A DNA stretch of 64,000 nt, taken from SW132 sp038150125 (GTDB taxonomy: Bacteria > Bacteroidota > Rhodothermia > Balneolales > Balneolaceae). A program made the translations under genes and the position numbers. Shown here piece after piece: positions 7,450 to 15,645 of this stretch (positions are counted from its first letter, which is position 1; every line of letters starts with the position of its first letter). The DNA lies in the NCBI RefSeq assembly GCF_038150125.1, contig NZ_JBBVMF010000004.1, forward strand, positions 62,001 through 126,000, given 5' to 3'. The notes beneath the pieces are model-generated. The model was not told the origin of the DNA. It did no database searches and saw nothing but the letters and a program-made list of their open reading frames with translations.

Positions 7450-9897
7450 ATGCCGAAGAAAACAAATGTCTTTCATCTTCTGACGGTCTTTCTGCTTTCC
7501 ATCGTGCTGATCGCCCATCAGCTGCTGATTATGCGGGCACTTTCGGTGAGCATGTATTACCACTTTACCTACCTGGTCATCAGCACGGCGCTGCTGGGGT
7601 TTGGGGTGAGTGGCACGTTCCTCAGTTTCTTCTACGAAAAGATGGCAAAAAACTTCTCTGCCTGGGCGTTGGTGTTCATGGTCCTTTTTTTGATTAGTGT
7701 TCCCGTCACGTACTTGTCGGCCCAGGCACTTCCCGTCGATATTCAGTACATCCTGTACAGCCATGAGCAGCAACTCTGGCTGCTGCTGTACAACCTGCTC
7801 ATGTTTATCCCGTTTTTCCTGGGAGCCGTGGTGATCGGGTTTTACCTGAGCTATTTCCAGGAATTTACACCTTCCATTTACGGCTCCAATTTATTTGGAA
7901 GCGGGGCCGGTGCCCTGGTTGCGCTTCTCTTCATGTTCTGGTTCCCGGCCTATGAACTGCCGGTTAAAATCACCGTAGTTGCCGCCTTTGCCGTGTTAGC
8001 GCAACTCTGTTCAAACATCAGCTTCTATTTCAGTAAACAAAGGGTGTTAAGTATCACAGCTATAGTATTGAGTCTTACAGTTGGCGTTGGTGCCTTTCTT
8101 TTTCAGCCTGAAATTAACGTGGATCAATACAAAACCTATGCTCATATGGCGCGGTTGAGTGCTCAGGGTGACGCCGAAAAAGTCCTGACACGCTTCGGCC
8201 CCCGGGCCCAAATTGATGTCTTCCAATCTGAAAGAGTTCATCAAACGCTCTTTGCGGGACTACAATCTACCACCAATCCGCCGCCGCAATTATCGCTGTT
8301 GCTTGATGGGGAGTCGGCTGGGGGCATTTTTAACGTAGACAGCCTGGAAGAAACGTCCATCATGGATTTTACTCCACAATCTATTCCGTACCGGCTTGTC
8401 GAAAGACCTAAAGTGTTGCTGCTGGGTGAAATCACCGGGAATAATATTTGGCTCGCCAAACGATTCGGTGCCCGGCAAATCACGGTTGTACAAAATAACC
8501 CACAGATTATCGGGTTGATGAAAAATGAACTGGCCGATTCAAGCGGGCGTATTTTTCTTCAGCCAAATGTAGAAGTCGTAGATCTGAAGCCGCGTCTTTT
8601 CCTTAAGCGCAATGAAGAGCAGTTTGACATCATCCAGCTGGTAAGCGGCGAAGCGATGACTGCCGGCACTCAGGGACTGCAATCGCTGAGCGAGAACTAT
8701 CTGCTCACAGTCCAGGGAATCGGAGACGCCATGCAGGATCTTACGCCCGATGGTGTGGTTACCATCACAAGAGGCCTGCAATCGCCGCCGCGGGACAACA
8801 TCAAGCTGTTCGGCCTGTTCGCAGAAGCTCTCCGGCATGAAGGCATTGAGAATCCGGGTAATCACCTGTTACAGGGCCGAAACTACCTGGCGATGAACAC
8901 GATGCTCAGTAAAAGTCCGGTAGGTGAATTCCGCCTGAGTAAATACATTGCAGAAGCCAAAGACCAGTTGATGGACTTCGAGCACTATCCCGGCATCCAA
9001 TCCGACTCACTCACCCAAACCAACCAGATTGATGGTCCTGAGGGGGAAAACTACTCCTATTTTCATCATGCCGCCACACAAATACTCGGCGATCAGCCGC
9101 AGTCTTTCTACGATGCGTGGGCGTATGATGTGGAGCCACCCACCGACAACCGGCCCTATTTTTATGATTTTTTCAAATGGTCGTCAGTCGATGAAATTAT
9201 GGAGGCGTATGGAAGGCACTGGTTTCAGCACCTCGAACTAGGATATGTGGTGCTGGTCGTAACGTTTGCTGAGGTAACCCTGGCTGCATTTCTCCTCATT
9301 TTGTTGCCGCTGTTTTTCCTGCGTCAGCGTCTGGGCAGGCTCAATAACAAGCTGCCGACTTTCATCCATTTTGGCTTCATCGGCATAGGATTCATGTTCC
9401 TGGAAATGGTGTTTATCCAGCAGTTCACAAACTTTATGGGTGATCCCATCTACAGCGTGGCGGTAGCCATGACGGCAATCCTGGTTTTCTCCGGGTTTGG
9501 CAGCAGTATACAAAAGAAACTGCCGTGGCCTCCTGTAACCCGCATCAACATTGCCGCGGTACTTATTATGGGAATCGCCATCCTGTTTTTGCTCACGCTC
9601 GATCCTCTGCTGGCTCTTTTTATCAATTTCCCGCTTTGGGGCCGTTTTTTGGTCACCCTGTTACTGCTCTTTCCTCTAACATTTATGCTGGGCTGGATGT
9701 TTGTATCCGGGATTGGTGTCCTCGAAAATCGATCACCCGAGCTGGTGCCGTGGGCGTGGGGCATTAACGGGTTTGCGTCCGTGATGTCGGCCCCGCTGGC
9801 CGTGATGCTTTCCATGTCGATTGGGTTTCATGCGGTCATCCTGATAGCTGCCGGATGTTATGGCATCACGATGGTGAATAACTTTCTTTGGAAATAG
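7450..9897 (+). CDS. Polytopic membrane protein with degenerate spermidine-synthase-like domain
   Basis: About 815 residues: six to seven N-terminal transmembrane helices (residues 5-210), a soluble Rossmann-like domain (about residues 300-560), and four or more C-terminal helices (from about 595). The soluble part resembles the spermidine/spermine synthase fold (VLLLGEITGNNIWLAKRFGA; then FDIIQLVSGEA, then LSENYLLT), and the same architecture occurs in bacterial 'spermidine synthase-like' membrane proteins. The glycine-rich loop is altered, the acidic SAM-ribose ligand is replaced (TVVQNNP in place of the usual E-I/D-D-P), and the catalytic Asp position reads Q-L-V-S, so ordinary aminopropyl transfer is unlikely. 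I chose the ATG at 7450; an in-frame TTG at 7426 would add eight residues. It follows the exported PCMT gene. Confidence 0.75.
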   Translation: MPKKTNVFHLLTVFLLSIVLIAHQLLIMRALSVSMYYHFTYLVISTALLGFGVSGTFLSFFYEKMAKNFSAWALVFMVLFLISVPVTYLSAQALPVDIQYILYSHEQQLWLLLYNLLMFIPFFLGAVVIGFYLSYFQEFTPSIYGSNLFGSGAGALVALLFMFWFPAYELPVKITVVAAFAVLAQLCSNISFYFSKQRVLSITAIVLSLTVGVGAFLFQPEINVDQYKTYAHMARLSAQGDAEKVLTRFGPRAQIDVFQSERVHQTLFAGLQSTTNPPPQLSLLLDGESAGGIFNVDSLEETSIMDFTPQSIPYRLVERPKVLLLGEITGNNIWLAKRFGARQITVVQNNPQIIGLMKNELADSSGRIFLQPNVEVVDLKPRLFLKRNEEQFDIIQLVSGEAMTAGTQGLQSLSENYLLTVQGIGDAMQDLTPDGVVTITRGLQSPPRDNIKLFGLFAEALRHEGIENPGNHLLQGRNYLAMNTMLSKSPVGEFRLSKYIAEAKDQLMDFEHYPGIQSDSLTQTNQIDGPEGENYSYFHHAATQILGDQPQSFYDAWAYDVEPPTDNRPYFYDFFKWSSVDEIMEAYGRHWFQHLELGYVVLVVTFAEVTLAAFLLILLPLFFLRQRLGRLNNKLPTFIHFGFIGIGFMFLEMVFIQQFTNFMGDPIYSVAVAMTAILVFSGFGSSIQKKLPWPPVTRINIAAVLIMGIAILFLLTLDPLLALFINFPLWGRFLVTLLLLFPLTFMLGWMFVSGIGVLENRSPELVPWAWGINGFASVMSAPLAVMLSMSIGFHAVILIAAGCYGITMVNNFLWK

Positions 9898-10076
9898 AGA
9901 TTGTAAAAATTTCAATCAAGCGAATCTTATCAGCTAACAGAGATTTGCCTTCTTCACTAATTGTATCATCAAATTTTACTCGGATACTTTTCACGGCAGA
10001 AGCCGGCCGGGCAGATCCTTTCGAAGCACATCGGTTAGTGTTGATTAAGCAACCTCATACACGATACTCGCCGGAT

Positions 10077-10244
10077 TTATCGGTTTTTTTGGGACGCATC
10101 AAGCAGCTCAATTCCTGCAATTTTCCCTTTCTTATCATAGTCAATAATAATAATACCCGGTTTATCCTCGTCACTTTCAGCGACTTCAGCATCAGAAAAT
10201 TTCAGATACATGGCATCTGCTTCTTTATCGTATTTAATAGTCAT
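10077..10244 (-). CDS. DUF2283 family small protein
   Basis: A 55-residue protein starting MTIKYDKEADAMYLKFSD, followed by ESDEDKPGIIIIDYD and GKIAGIELLDAS, which is the full DUF2283 fold. An in-frame upstream ATG (10292) would add 16 residues of a different character and is rejected, because the ATG at 10244 overlaps the stop of the DUF4258 reading frame (TATGAC...TAA), the usual arrangement of DUF4258-DUF2283 pairs. Such pairs have been suspected to be toxin-antitoxin-like, but no activity is established. Its upstream partner is broken here, so it is probably an orphan. Confidence 0.8.
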   Translation of the reverse strand: MTIKYDKEADAMYLKFSDAEVAESDEDKPGIIIIDYDKKGKIAGIELLDASQKNR

Positions 10245-10538
10245 ATTTGTCGATTTTGGAAGTTTTATAGGGCAGAATGGAGGACTTTTCAAAACCGGCC
10301 TTTAACATAAAATCAATTGCCAATCAGTGCACAATGCCATTTTAACTATAGGAGATTCCACATCCCGATGCGGAATGACTCTCAAACTTTCACATAATTT
10401 TTGTTAGACTGATTTGCAATCTGTTTCCTTTATCACACTGTCGGAATTATTTATGGCAATCCCAATCTCAGAATCACTAATTCCGAGACTCCGCATTCGC
10501 TCCTTAGCATGTTTTGAAAACGAATAGGTAATGTCCAT
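10234..10538 (-). pseudogene. DUF4258 gene interrupted by a palindromic insertion
   Basis: The N-terminal half (10404-10538) reads MDITYSFSKHAKERMRSLG then ISDSEIGIAINNSDSVIKET and hits a stop after 44 residues, half the usual length. The characteristic C-terminus YKTSKIDKYDY followed by TAA is found at 10234-10270 in a separate open piece, overlapping the DUF2283 start. Between them, about 10275-10415 is non-homologous sequence holding a palindrome (10351-10382) and a copy of a dispersed motif (10279-10297). I infer an insertion that replaced the middle of the gene. Confidence 0.7.
10351..10382. repeat. REP-like palindrome inside the DUF4258 gene
   Basis: An imperfect palindrome: GATTCCaCATCcc (10354-10366) pairs with GATGcGGAATgac (10367-10379), i.e. 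ATTCC/GGAAT and CATC/GATG arms meeting at the centre. It is in the non-homologous stretch that breaks the DUF4258 reading frame. The form is that of REP or small MITE-like units; no second copy was noticed in the window. Confidence 0.55.
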
Positions 10539-10593
10539 TCGAACATTATAAGAAACCAAGCCTTTTGTTTTTAAGAAATTCTTTGACTCTGCC

Positions 10594-12303
10594 TCAGGTG
10601 CTTTCCCGGTCCGTTTTGCGCGATTTTGCAATCGACCGGCTCAGGATGATGACGGGAATCAAGCCGACGAGTACAATTGCCAATGCAGCACCTGAGGATT
10701 CAGCGAGGCGCTCATCAGACGCAAGGCGGTACACCTGGACGGCAAGCGTATCGAAGTTAAACGGCCGCACGATGAGCGTTGCCGGCAGCTCCTTAATCAC
10801 ATCAACCACCACCAGCATGATGGCTGCAAACAGGCTGCCTGACATCATAGGAATATGAACTTTGCGAAGTGTCTTCAGAAAGCTGTAGCCCATTCCCTGG
10901 GCCGCTTCATCCATATTTGAGGTGATTTTGCCAAGGCTCGCTTCAACGGTGTTAAATGCTACGGCAAGAAATCTTACCACATAGGCGAAAATCAACGCGA
11001 ATATGGTGCCACTGAGCAAAAGTCCCGTCGAAAATCCGAGCGTTTCCCTGGCCCAGCTGTCGACGGCGTTGTCTGCCCAGCCAAACGGGATTAGAATGCC
11101 AACGGCAATCACTGAACCAGGGATGGCATACCCCATCGACCCAATTTTAGTGGCTGATTTTGTAAGAAGATTGGGTCGAAGTCGTGTGCCGTACGCCAGT
11201 ATCAATGCAACCAGCAGGGCTACAAATCCGGCAATGACGGCAACCGTAATCGTGTTCAGACTGAACTGCAGGAACCGGGTATCAACGGCTGCATCGAAAT
11301 TGGAAATCATCATTTCGGCCAGGATCAAAACAGGAACAATGAATCCGAAAACAACGGGGATGGAGCAAAAGAGCGTGGACCCCCAGGCTTTCCAGCCGCT
11401 GAGTTTATACAGTGCCAGCTGTTTATAACGGCCGGTGCCTGATTGCCGCGTATCCATTTTGTTTCGGGACCAGCGCTCGAGAAGAATGAGAATCAGGATA
11501 AAGATCATCAGGAAAGCCGATAGCTGAGCAGCAGCGACACGTTCACCAAGGCCGAACCAGGTGCGGTAAATACCGGTCGTAAAGGTTTGGACACCAAAGT
11601 AATCCACTGTCCCAAAATCATTGAGGGTTTCCATCAGCGCGAGGGCCATTCCTGCTGCGATGGATGGTCGCGCGAGCGGTAGTGCTATTTGAAAGAAGCT
11701 TTTTGTTGATGAGGCCCCAAGACTTCGGCCGGCTTCAAGGAGAGAGGATGACTGTTCAAGAAAAGCAGCTCGCGTAAGGAGGTAGACGTATGGAAAAAAG
11801 ACGAGTGACATAAGCAATATAGCGCCGCCAAGCGAACGGATATCGGGAAACCAATAATCACCGTAGCCCCAGCCGGTCAGCATTCGCAGCGTATCCTGAA
11901 CAGGACCAGTGAAGGCGAGGAAATCAGTGTAAGTGTACGCCAGGAGATAAGCGGGAACAGCCATGGGCAGGATCAGCAGCCACTGGAATTGTTTGCTTCC
12001 CGGGAATGAGCACATCGTCACAAGCCAGGCCGTTCCAACTCCGATGAGAAAGACACCGGTACCCACGCCAATCATCAGCCAGAATGAATTCATCACATAA
12101 AGAGGCAGAACGGTGGATGCGAGATGGCTCCAGATATCACCGCTGGACACAAAAACATTTGAAATAACGGTGAAGATTGGAATGGCAACTAAAAGGGCGA
12201 TTGCTACCGTTGCAATATTCCAGGCAGACGATCCCGAAAATGAACGGGACTGAGACGACCAAAATTTTGAATTTTTGGTGATTTCGAGGAGATTCTTAAT
12301 CAT
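10594..12303 (-). CDS. Iron(III)-type ABC transporter permease, two fused membrane domains
   Basis: A 569-residue permease with about 12 transmembrane helices arranged as two copies of the binding-protein-dependent permease domain, as in FbpB/FutB/AfuB. Both cytoplasmic EAA loops that dock the ATPase are visible: EAGRSLGASSTKSFFQIALP (about residues 190-209) and EAAQGMGYSFLKTLRKVHIP (about residues 465-484). It would move Fe(III) delivered by a periplasmic binding protein; the plausible partner is the lipoprotein at 3503-4522. Its ATG lies 8 nt inside the end of the upstream oxidoreductase gene, so translation is probably coupled. The ATPase gene is not nearby. The shared palindrome at 13761 and 3451 supports joint control with the binding protein. 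Confidence 0.88.
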   Translation of the reverse strand: MIKNLLEITKNSKFWSSQSRSFSGSSAWNIATVAIALLVAIPIFTVISNVFVSSGDIWSHLASTVLPLYVMNSFWLMIGVGTGVFLIGVGTAWLVTMCSFPGSKQFQWLLILPMAVPAYLLAYTYTDFLAFTGPVQDTLRMLTGWGYGDYWFPDIRSLGGAILLMSLVFFPYVYLLTRAAFLEQSSSLLEAGRSLGASSTKSFFQIALPLARPSIAAGMALALMETLNDFGTVDYFGVQTFTTGIYRTWFGLGERVAAAQLSAFLMIFILILILLERWSRNKMDTRQSGTGRYKQLALYKLSGWKAWGSTLFCSIPVVFGFIVPVLILAEMMISNFDAAVDTRFLQFSLNTITVAVIAGFVALLVALILAYGTRLRPNLLTKSATKIGSMGYAIPGSVIAVGILIPFGWADNAVDSWARETLGFSTGLLLSGTIFALIFAYVVRFLAVAFNTVEASLGKITSNMDEAAQGMGYSFLKTLRKVHIPMMSGSLFAAIMLVVVDVIKELPATLIVRPFNFDTLAVQVYRLASDERLAESSGAALAIVLVGLIPVIILSRSIAKSRKTDREST

Positions 12304-13756
12304 TCCCGGAAGTCAGGCTTTTTGTAGTCATACCAAATTCCTGCCGAAGTGCCAGTGTTGCCGCGTGATATCCGCACATGCCGTGGACACCACCGCCGGG
12401 AGGAGTTGATGACGAACAGAGATACACACCTTCAGCAGGTGTGGCGTACGGATTAATCAGGTGAATAGGGCGGGTAAACAGCTGCCAGATATCCTGGCGA
12501 CCGCCATTGATATCGCCTCCAAAATAGTTAGCATTGTAGTCGTGAAACTGGTCCGTATTCATCGTATGACGCTCTTCAATTGTATCTTTAAAACCCGGGG
12601 CAAATCGTTCGATCTGGCTTTCAATTTCAGTCGTCATATCACGTGTAGACCCATTTGGTACATGGCAGTAGGCCCAGAGCGTGTGCCGATCATCCGGGGT
12701 TCGGGTATCATCAAAATTGCTCTGTTGAGCGATCAGAATGTAAGGTTTTTCGGCATGCTTGCCGGAATCCATCACCGCTTCACCGGCTGCGATTTCGTCA
12801 AAAGTTCCGCCCAGATGAATCGTTCCGGCCCGCTTGCAGCGAGAATCTTTCCATGGTACAGGTTCACTCAAAATGTAATCAATCTTAAAAACGCCGGACC
12901 CATAGCGAAATTTTTTCAGACGACTGACATAATTTTCCGGCAGTCGATCACCCGCAATCTGAATAAACTGTCGAGGTGTGATGTCCAGCAGCAGTGCCCG
13001 ATGGGAGGGGAGCTGATCGAGTGATGTGATTTCTGAATCAGTTTCGATTTCGCCGCCCAGTGATTTAAAATAACCGGCCATGGCGTTGGCGATGGACTGT
13101 GATCCGCCTTTTGGCAGTGGCCAACCCACAGCGTGACCCGCAGCGCCAAGCACTAACCCGATGGCTGATGTGGAAATGGCATCAAGCGGAAGAATACTAT
13201 GAGCTGCCAGTCCTGCAAATAAAGCTTTCGCCCGCGGCTCCTTAAAACGCTTTTTAAACATGGAGGCGGGCTGAAGCGCCTTCAGTCCAAAAAGAGCCAG
13301 GTTAATCGGGTGTTTGGGAAACCGCAGCGGTCCGAGAAAGTCTGCTGTCAGCGAATCCCAGTTGTCAGAAATCGGTTCCAATGCCGAGCGCCAGGCTGCT
13401 CCATCGGATCCAAGCTCATCGATTGTCTCGCTCATGCTATGATGCATGACAACTGCATCACCGTCGTCCATGGGGTGAGCGACGGGAAATTCAGGTATGA
13501 TCCACTCAAGTCCGAATTTATCCAGCGGCAGATGTTTCAGATAGGGCGAAGAGGCCGCCAGCGGATGGATGGCGGAACATATGTCGTGATGAAAACCAGG
13601 TTGCATCAGTTCCTTTGTACGCATACCACCGCCAATCGTGGATGATGCCTCAAATACTTTGACGCTTAGTCCCTGCTCAGCAAGACGAATTGCGGCAGAA
13701 AGGCCGTTGGGGCCAGACCCGACAATGATTGCATCGTATGAAGATTGACTGCTCAA
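12296..13756 (-). CDS. FAD-dependent oxidoreductase, phytoene-dehydrogenase-like (CrtI/amine oxidase superfamily)
   Basis: A 486-residue flavoprotein. The N-terminus carries the dinucleotide-binding motif AIIVGSGPNGLSAAIRLAEQ (residues 9-28) and the extended FAD contact GGGMRTKEL (about residues 43-51); the C-terminal SSSTPPGGGVHGMCGYHAA (about residues 448-466) is the conserved FAD-closing motif of carotenoid desaturase-like and 'NAD(P)/FAD-dependent oxidoreductase' proteins. No carotenoid genes are near, so a carotenoid substrate is not supported. It starts with TTG and overlaps the iron-type permease gene by 8 nt, an odd partnership. It is the first gene of this two-gene unit, with an operator-like site just upstream. 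Confidence 0.85.
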   Translation of the reverse strand: MSSQSSYDAIIVGSGPNGLSAAIRLAEQGLSVKVFEASSTIGGGMRTKELMQPGFHHDICSAIHPLAASSPYLKHLPLDKFGLEWIIPEFPVAHPMDDGDAVVMHHSMSETIDELGSDGAAWRSALEPISDNWDSLTADFLGPLRFPKHPINLALFGLKALQPASMFKKRFKEPRAKALFAGLAAHSILPLDAISTSAIGLVLGAAGHAVGWPLPKGGSQSIANAMAGYFKSLGGEIETDSEITSLDQLPSHRALLLDITPRQFIQIAGDRLPENYVSRLKKFRYGSGVFKIDYILSEPVPWKDSRCKRAGTIHLGGTFDEIAAGEAVMDSGKHAEKPYILIAQQSNFDDTRTPDDRHTLWAYCHVPNGSTRDMTTEIESQIERFAPGFKDTIEERHTMNTDQFHDYNANYFGGDINGGRQDIWQLFTRPIHLINPYATPAEGVYLCSSSTPPGGGVHGMCGYHAATLALRQEFGMTTKSLTSGND

Positions 13757-13760
13757 TTGG

Positions 13761-13779
13761 ATGTAGATTAATTAGAAAT
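13761..13779 (-). promoter_or_regulatory. Second copy of the palindrome-like site seen before the iron-binding protein gene
   Basis: On the plus strand ATGTAGATTAATTAGAAAT matches the reverse complement of the 3451-3469 palindrome at 16 of 19 positions. It lies 4 nt upstream of the TTG start of the oxidoreductase-permease operon, so a bound protein could block transcription or, if the start is further upstream, translation. One arm is imperfect. Confidence 0.4.
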
Positions 13780-13976
13780 AATGCACTACAAAGGTACGCA
13801 AACGGCTATCAAACCTGAAATGTAAAGGGTTTGTTTGTGGAATTGATGAAGAAGAGGGAAGAATTATTAGTTTTGAAGGCTTAGTTTTTAGGTGCTGTCT
13901 GTAGATGCCTAAATACAGTTGACGTTTTTAATTAACATGAGCGATATTATTGATGATTAATTCATATGTTTAAACT

Positions 13977-14630
13977 ATGAAAAATCTTGGATGCGTTTTA
14001 TGTGGTGGCAAGAGCACTAAGTGGATTTTGAAAGATGATACAAGGATGGATTATGTTCGTGATTATTATATATGTGACGAGTGTAATCTGATTTTTGTGG
14101 ATCCAAAGCAACGTCTGGATCCTGATGAGGAGAAATCACGGTATGAGATGCATGAAAATGATCCTGATGACCCGGGCTATCGAAAATTTTTGAGCCGGTT
14201 GTTCAAGCCGATGTCACAGCGGATTGAGCCAAATAGCTATGGTCTCGATTTTGGATCAGGTCCGGGCCCTACGCTTAGTTTGATGTTTGAAGAAGCAGGG
14301 CATACGGTTCGGATCTATGATCCATTTTATGCTGACGATCCATCTGTTTTTGATGATCAATATGACTTCATCACAACCACTGAGACAGCAGAACACCTTT
14401 ACGATCCACTTAGCGAACTAGACCGGTTATGGAGCTGTCTGAAACCGTGCGGCTATCTTGGCATCATGACCAAGCGCCACCGCGGGGCAGAGCACTTCAA
14501 AAACTGGCACTACAAAAATGATGACACGCATGTGGTGTTTTATCATGAAGATACCTTTCGATGGCTTGGAAATAGATGGGATTCAGAGCCGGAATTTTTG
14601 AGGAGTGATGTGGTGATATTCGGGTCCTGA
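13977..14630 (+). CDS. SAM-dependent methyltransferase with N-terminal zinc ribbon
   Basis: A 217-residue class I methyltransferase. An N-terminal CxxC...CxxC ribbon (CVLCGG at residues 5-10; ICDEC at about 32-36) precedes the SAM-binding domain with YGLDFGSGPGPTLSLM (about residues 83-98) and ITTTETAEHLYDP (about residues 128-140), a layout common among 'methyltransferase type 12' proteins. The substrate is unknown. The last residues (DVVIFGS) run into repeat-type sequence, so the natural end may have been slightly different. Single gene, divergent from the FAD oxidoreductase. Confidence 0.8.
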   Translation: MKNLGCVLCGGKSTKWILKDDTRMDYVRDYYICDECNLIFVDPKQRLDPDEEKSRYEMHENDPDDPGYRKFLSRLFKPMSQRIEPNSYGLDFGSGPGPTLSLMFEEAGHTVRIYDPFYADDPSVFDDQYDFITTTETAEHLYDPLSELDRLWSCLKPCGYLGIMTKRHRGAEHFKNWHYKNDDTHVVFYHEDTFRWLGNRWDSEPEFLRSDVVIFGS

Positions 14631-14689
14631 CCCACCAAATGATCTTCTCTCTACGCCGATAGGTTTGGACCCACCCCTCTCGGTCTCAC

Positions 14690-14820
14690 TGCGTGGTAAT
14701 CGCTTCGCTCGGAGCCTCTCCCTATCCGCCGGCTGGCGGAGAAAGCACGCCGCATGGAGGGGAGAGGAGTCAGATCGAAAATTGGAAATTTCACAAATTG
14801 TTAGATCAATAAGAGTACAA
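14690..14820. repeat. R2 repeat, copy a
   Basis: The core ATGGAGGGGAGAGG is followed by an A/T-rich tail resembling 'gatcg-a-atcggaaatct-acaaat-gctaaatca'. Related copies occur at 58803-58935, 60596-60780 and 61155-61259. Each copy pairs a C/T-rich left side (CTCTC..CCTCC) with a GGAGG..GAGAG right side, so it can fold. Every copy lies between genes. Confidence 0.65.
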
Positions 14821-14903
14821 ATCACATGAAGCTTTCCTGATCAAATGAATTTGTATTGTTGAAATGAAGTGATCACATCTTAAAATTGAATTTAGGCCTC
14901 AAA

Positions 14904-15457
14904 AAATCCCCTCTGTGAGAGGGGAAATGCACATCAAAACGTGCAAAGCGTGATTTTGATGGCGAGGGGTGTGTTGATGGTGCGGGAGCCGTGGCGCGAC
15001 ATCGACGTTAAACCCAGGCTCCGGACACACCCCTGACTCATGAAACTGACGCTGCGCGCCGTTTCGTTAGTCTGTCCCCTCTGAAGATGGGATTTGTCGA
15101 TGCCCTACATTAGATCGTGATGCTGAAGATAGAAATAGCGAAGCCTTTGAAATCCCCTCTGTGAGAGGGGAAATGCACATCAAAACGTGCAAAGCAAGTA
15201 ATGATGGCGAGGGGTGTGTTGATGGGGCGGTAGCCGTGGCGCGACATCGACGTTAAACCCAGGCTCCGGACACACCCCTGACTCCCGAAACTGACGCTGC
15301 GCGCCGTTTCGTTAATCTGTCCCCTCTTTCCAAAGGAATCCCTACGGGGCAAGATGGGATTTGTCGATGCCCTACATTAGATCGTGATGCTGAAGATAGA
15401 AATAGACGAAGCCTTTGAAATCCCCTCTCCGAGAGGGGAAAAGCACATCAAAACGTG
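14904..15457. repeat. Tandem R1 nested-hairpin repeats (two full, one partial)
   Basis: Copy A runs 14904-15095, copy B 15150-15362, and a partial copy C 15418-15457; a fourth copy is at 60800-60992. Each full unit begins AAATCCC and ends GGGATTT. It opens with the hairpin CCCCTCT-gtg-AGAGGGG, has a central stem GGGGTGTGT/ACACACCCC enclosing GGAGCC/GGCTCC in A and B, and closes with CCCCTCT before GGGATTT. About 55 bp of shared tail (…GATCGTGATGCTGAAGATAG…) separates A from B and B from C, giving units of 246 and 268 bp; the difference is a ~21-bp insertion in B near 15329. The whole 14631-15645 gap holds only these repeats and R2; no gene is seen. Confidence 0.8.
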
Positions 15458-15645
15458 TAACCCGGTAAACCCGGTACCGACTGGTTGACTAGCTTATTGC
15501 AAGAAAGATGAATGCAGTGGACGTTGCTGAATATGAAAACCGATAATTTGAAGTGGCGGGAGCACTGGAGCGATACTTGACAAAACTGGTTGGGACAAAC
15601 AATCCATAAAAAGCAGATGGAAATTCTATCAGGCAGATCCACTCA

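Noticed and set aside
10234..10538. DUF4258-DUF2283 called as an active toxin-antitoxin system
   Set aside because: The first gene is broken and no toxic activity is established for the families.
14904..15457. Tandem repeats considered as a CRISPR array
   Set aside because: Units are about 250 bp with internal hairpins and no short unique spacers between short identical repeats; no cas genes are near.
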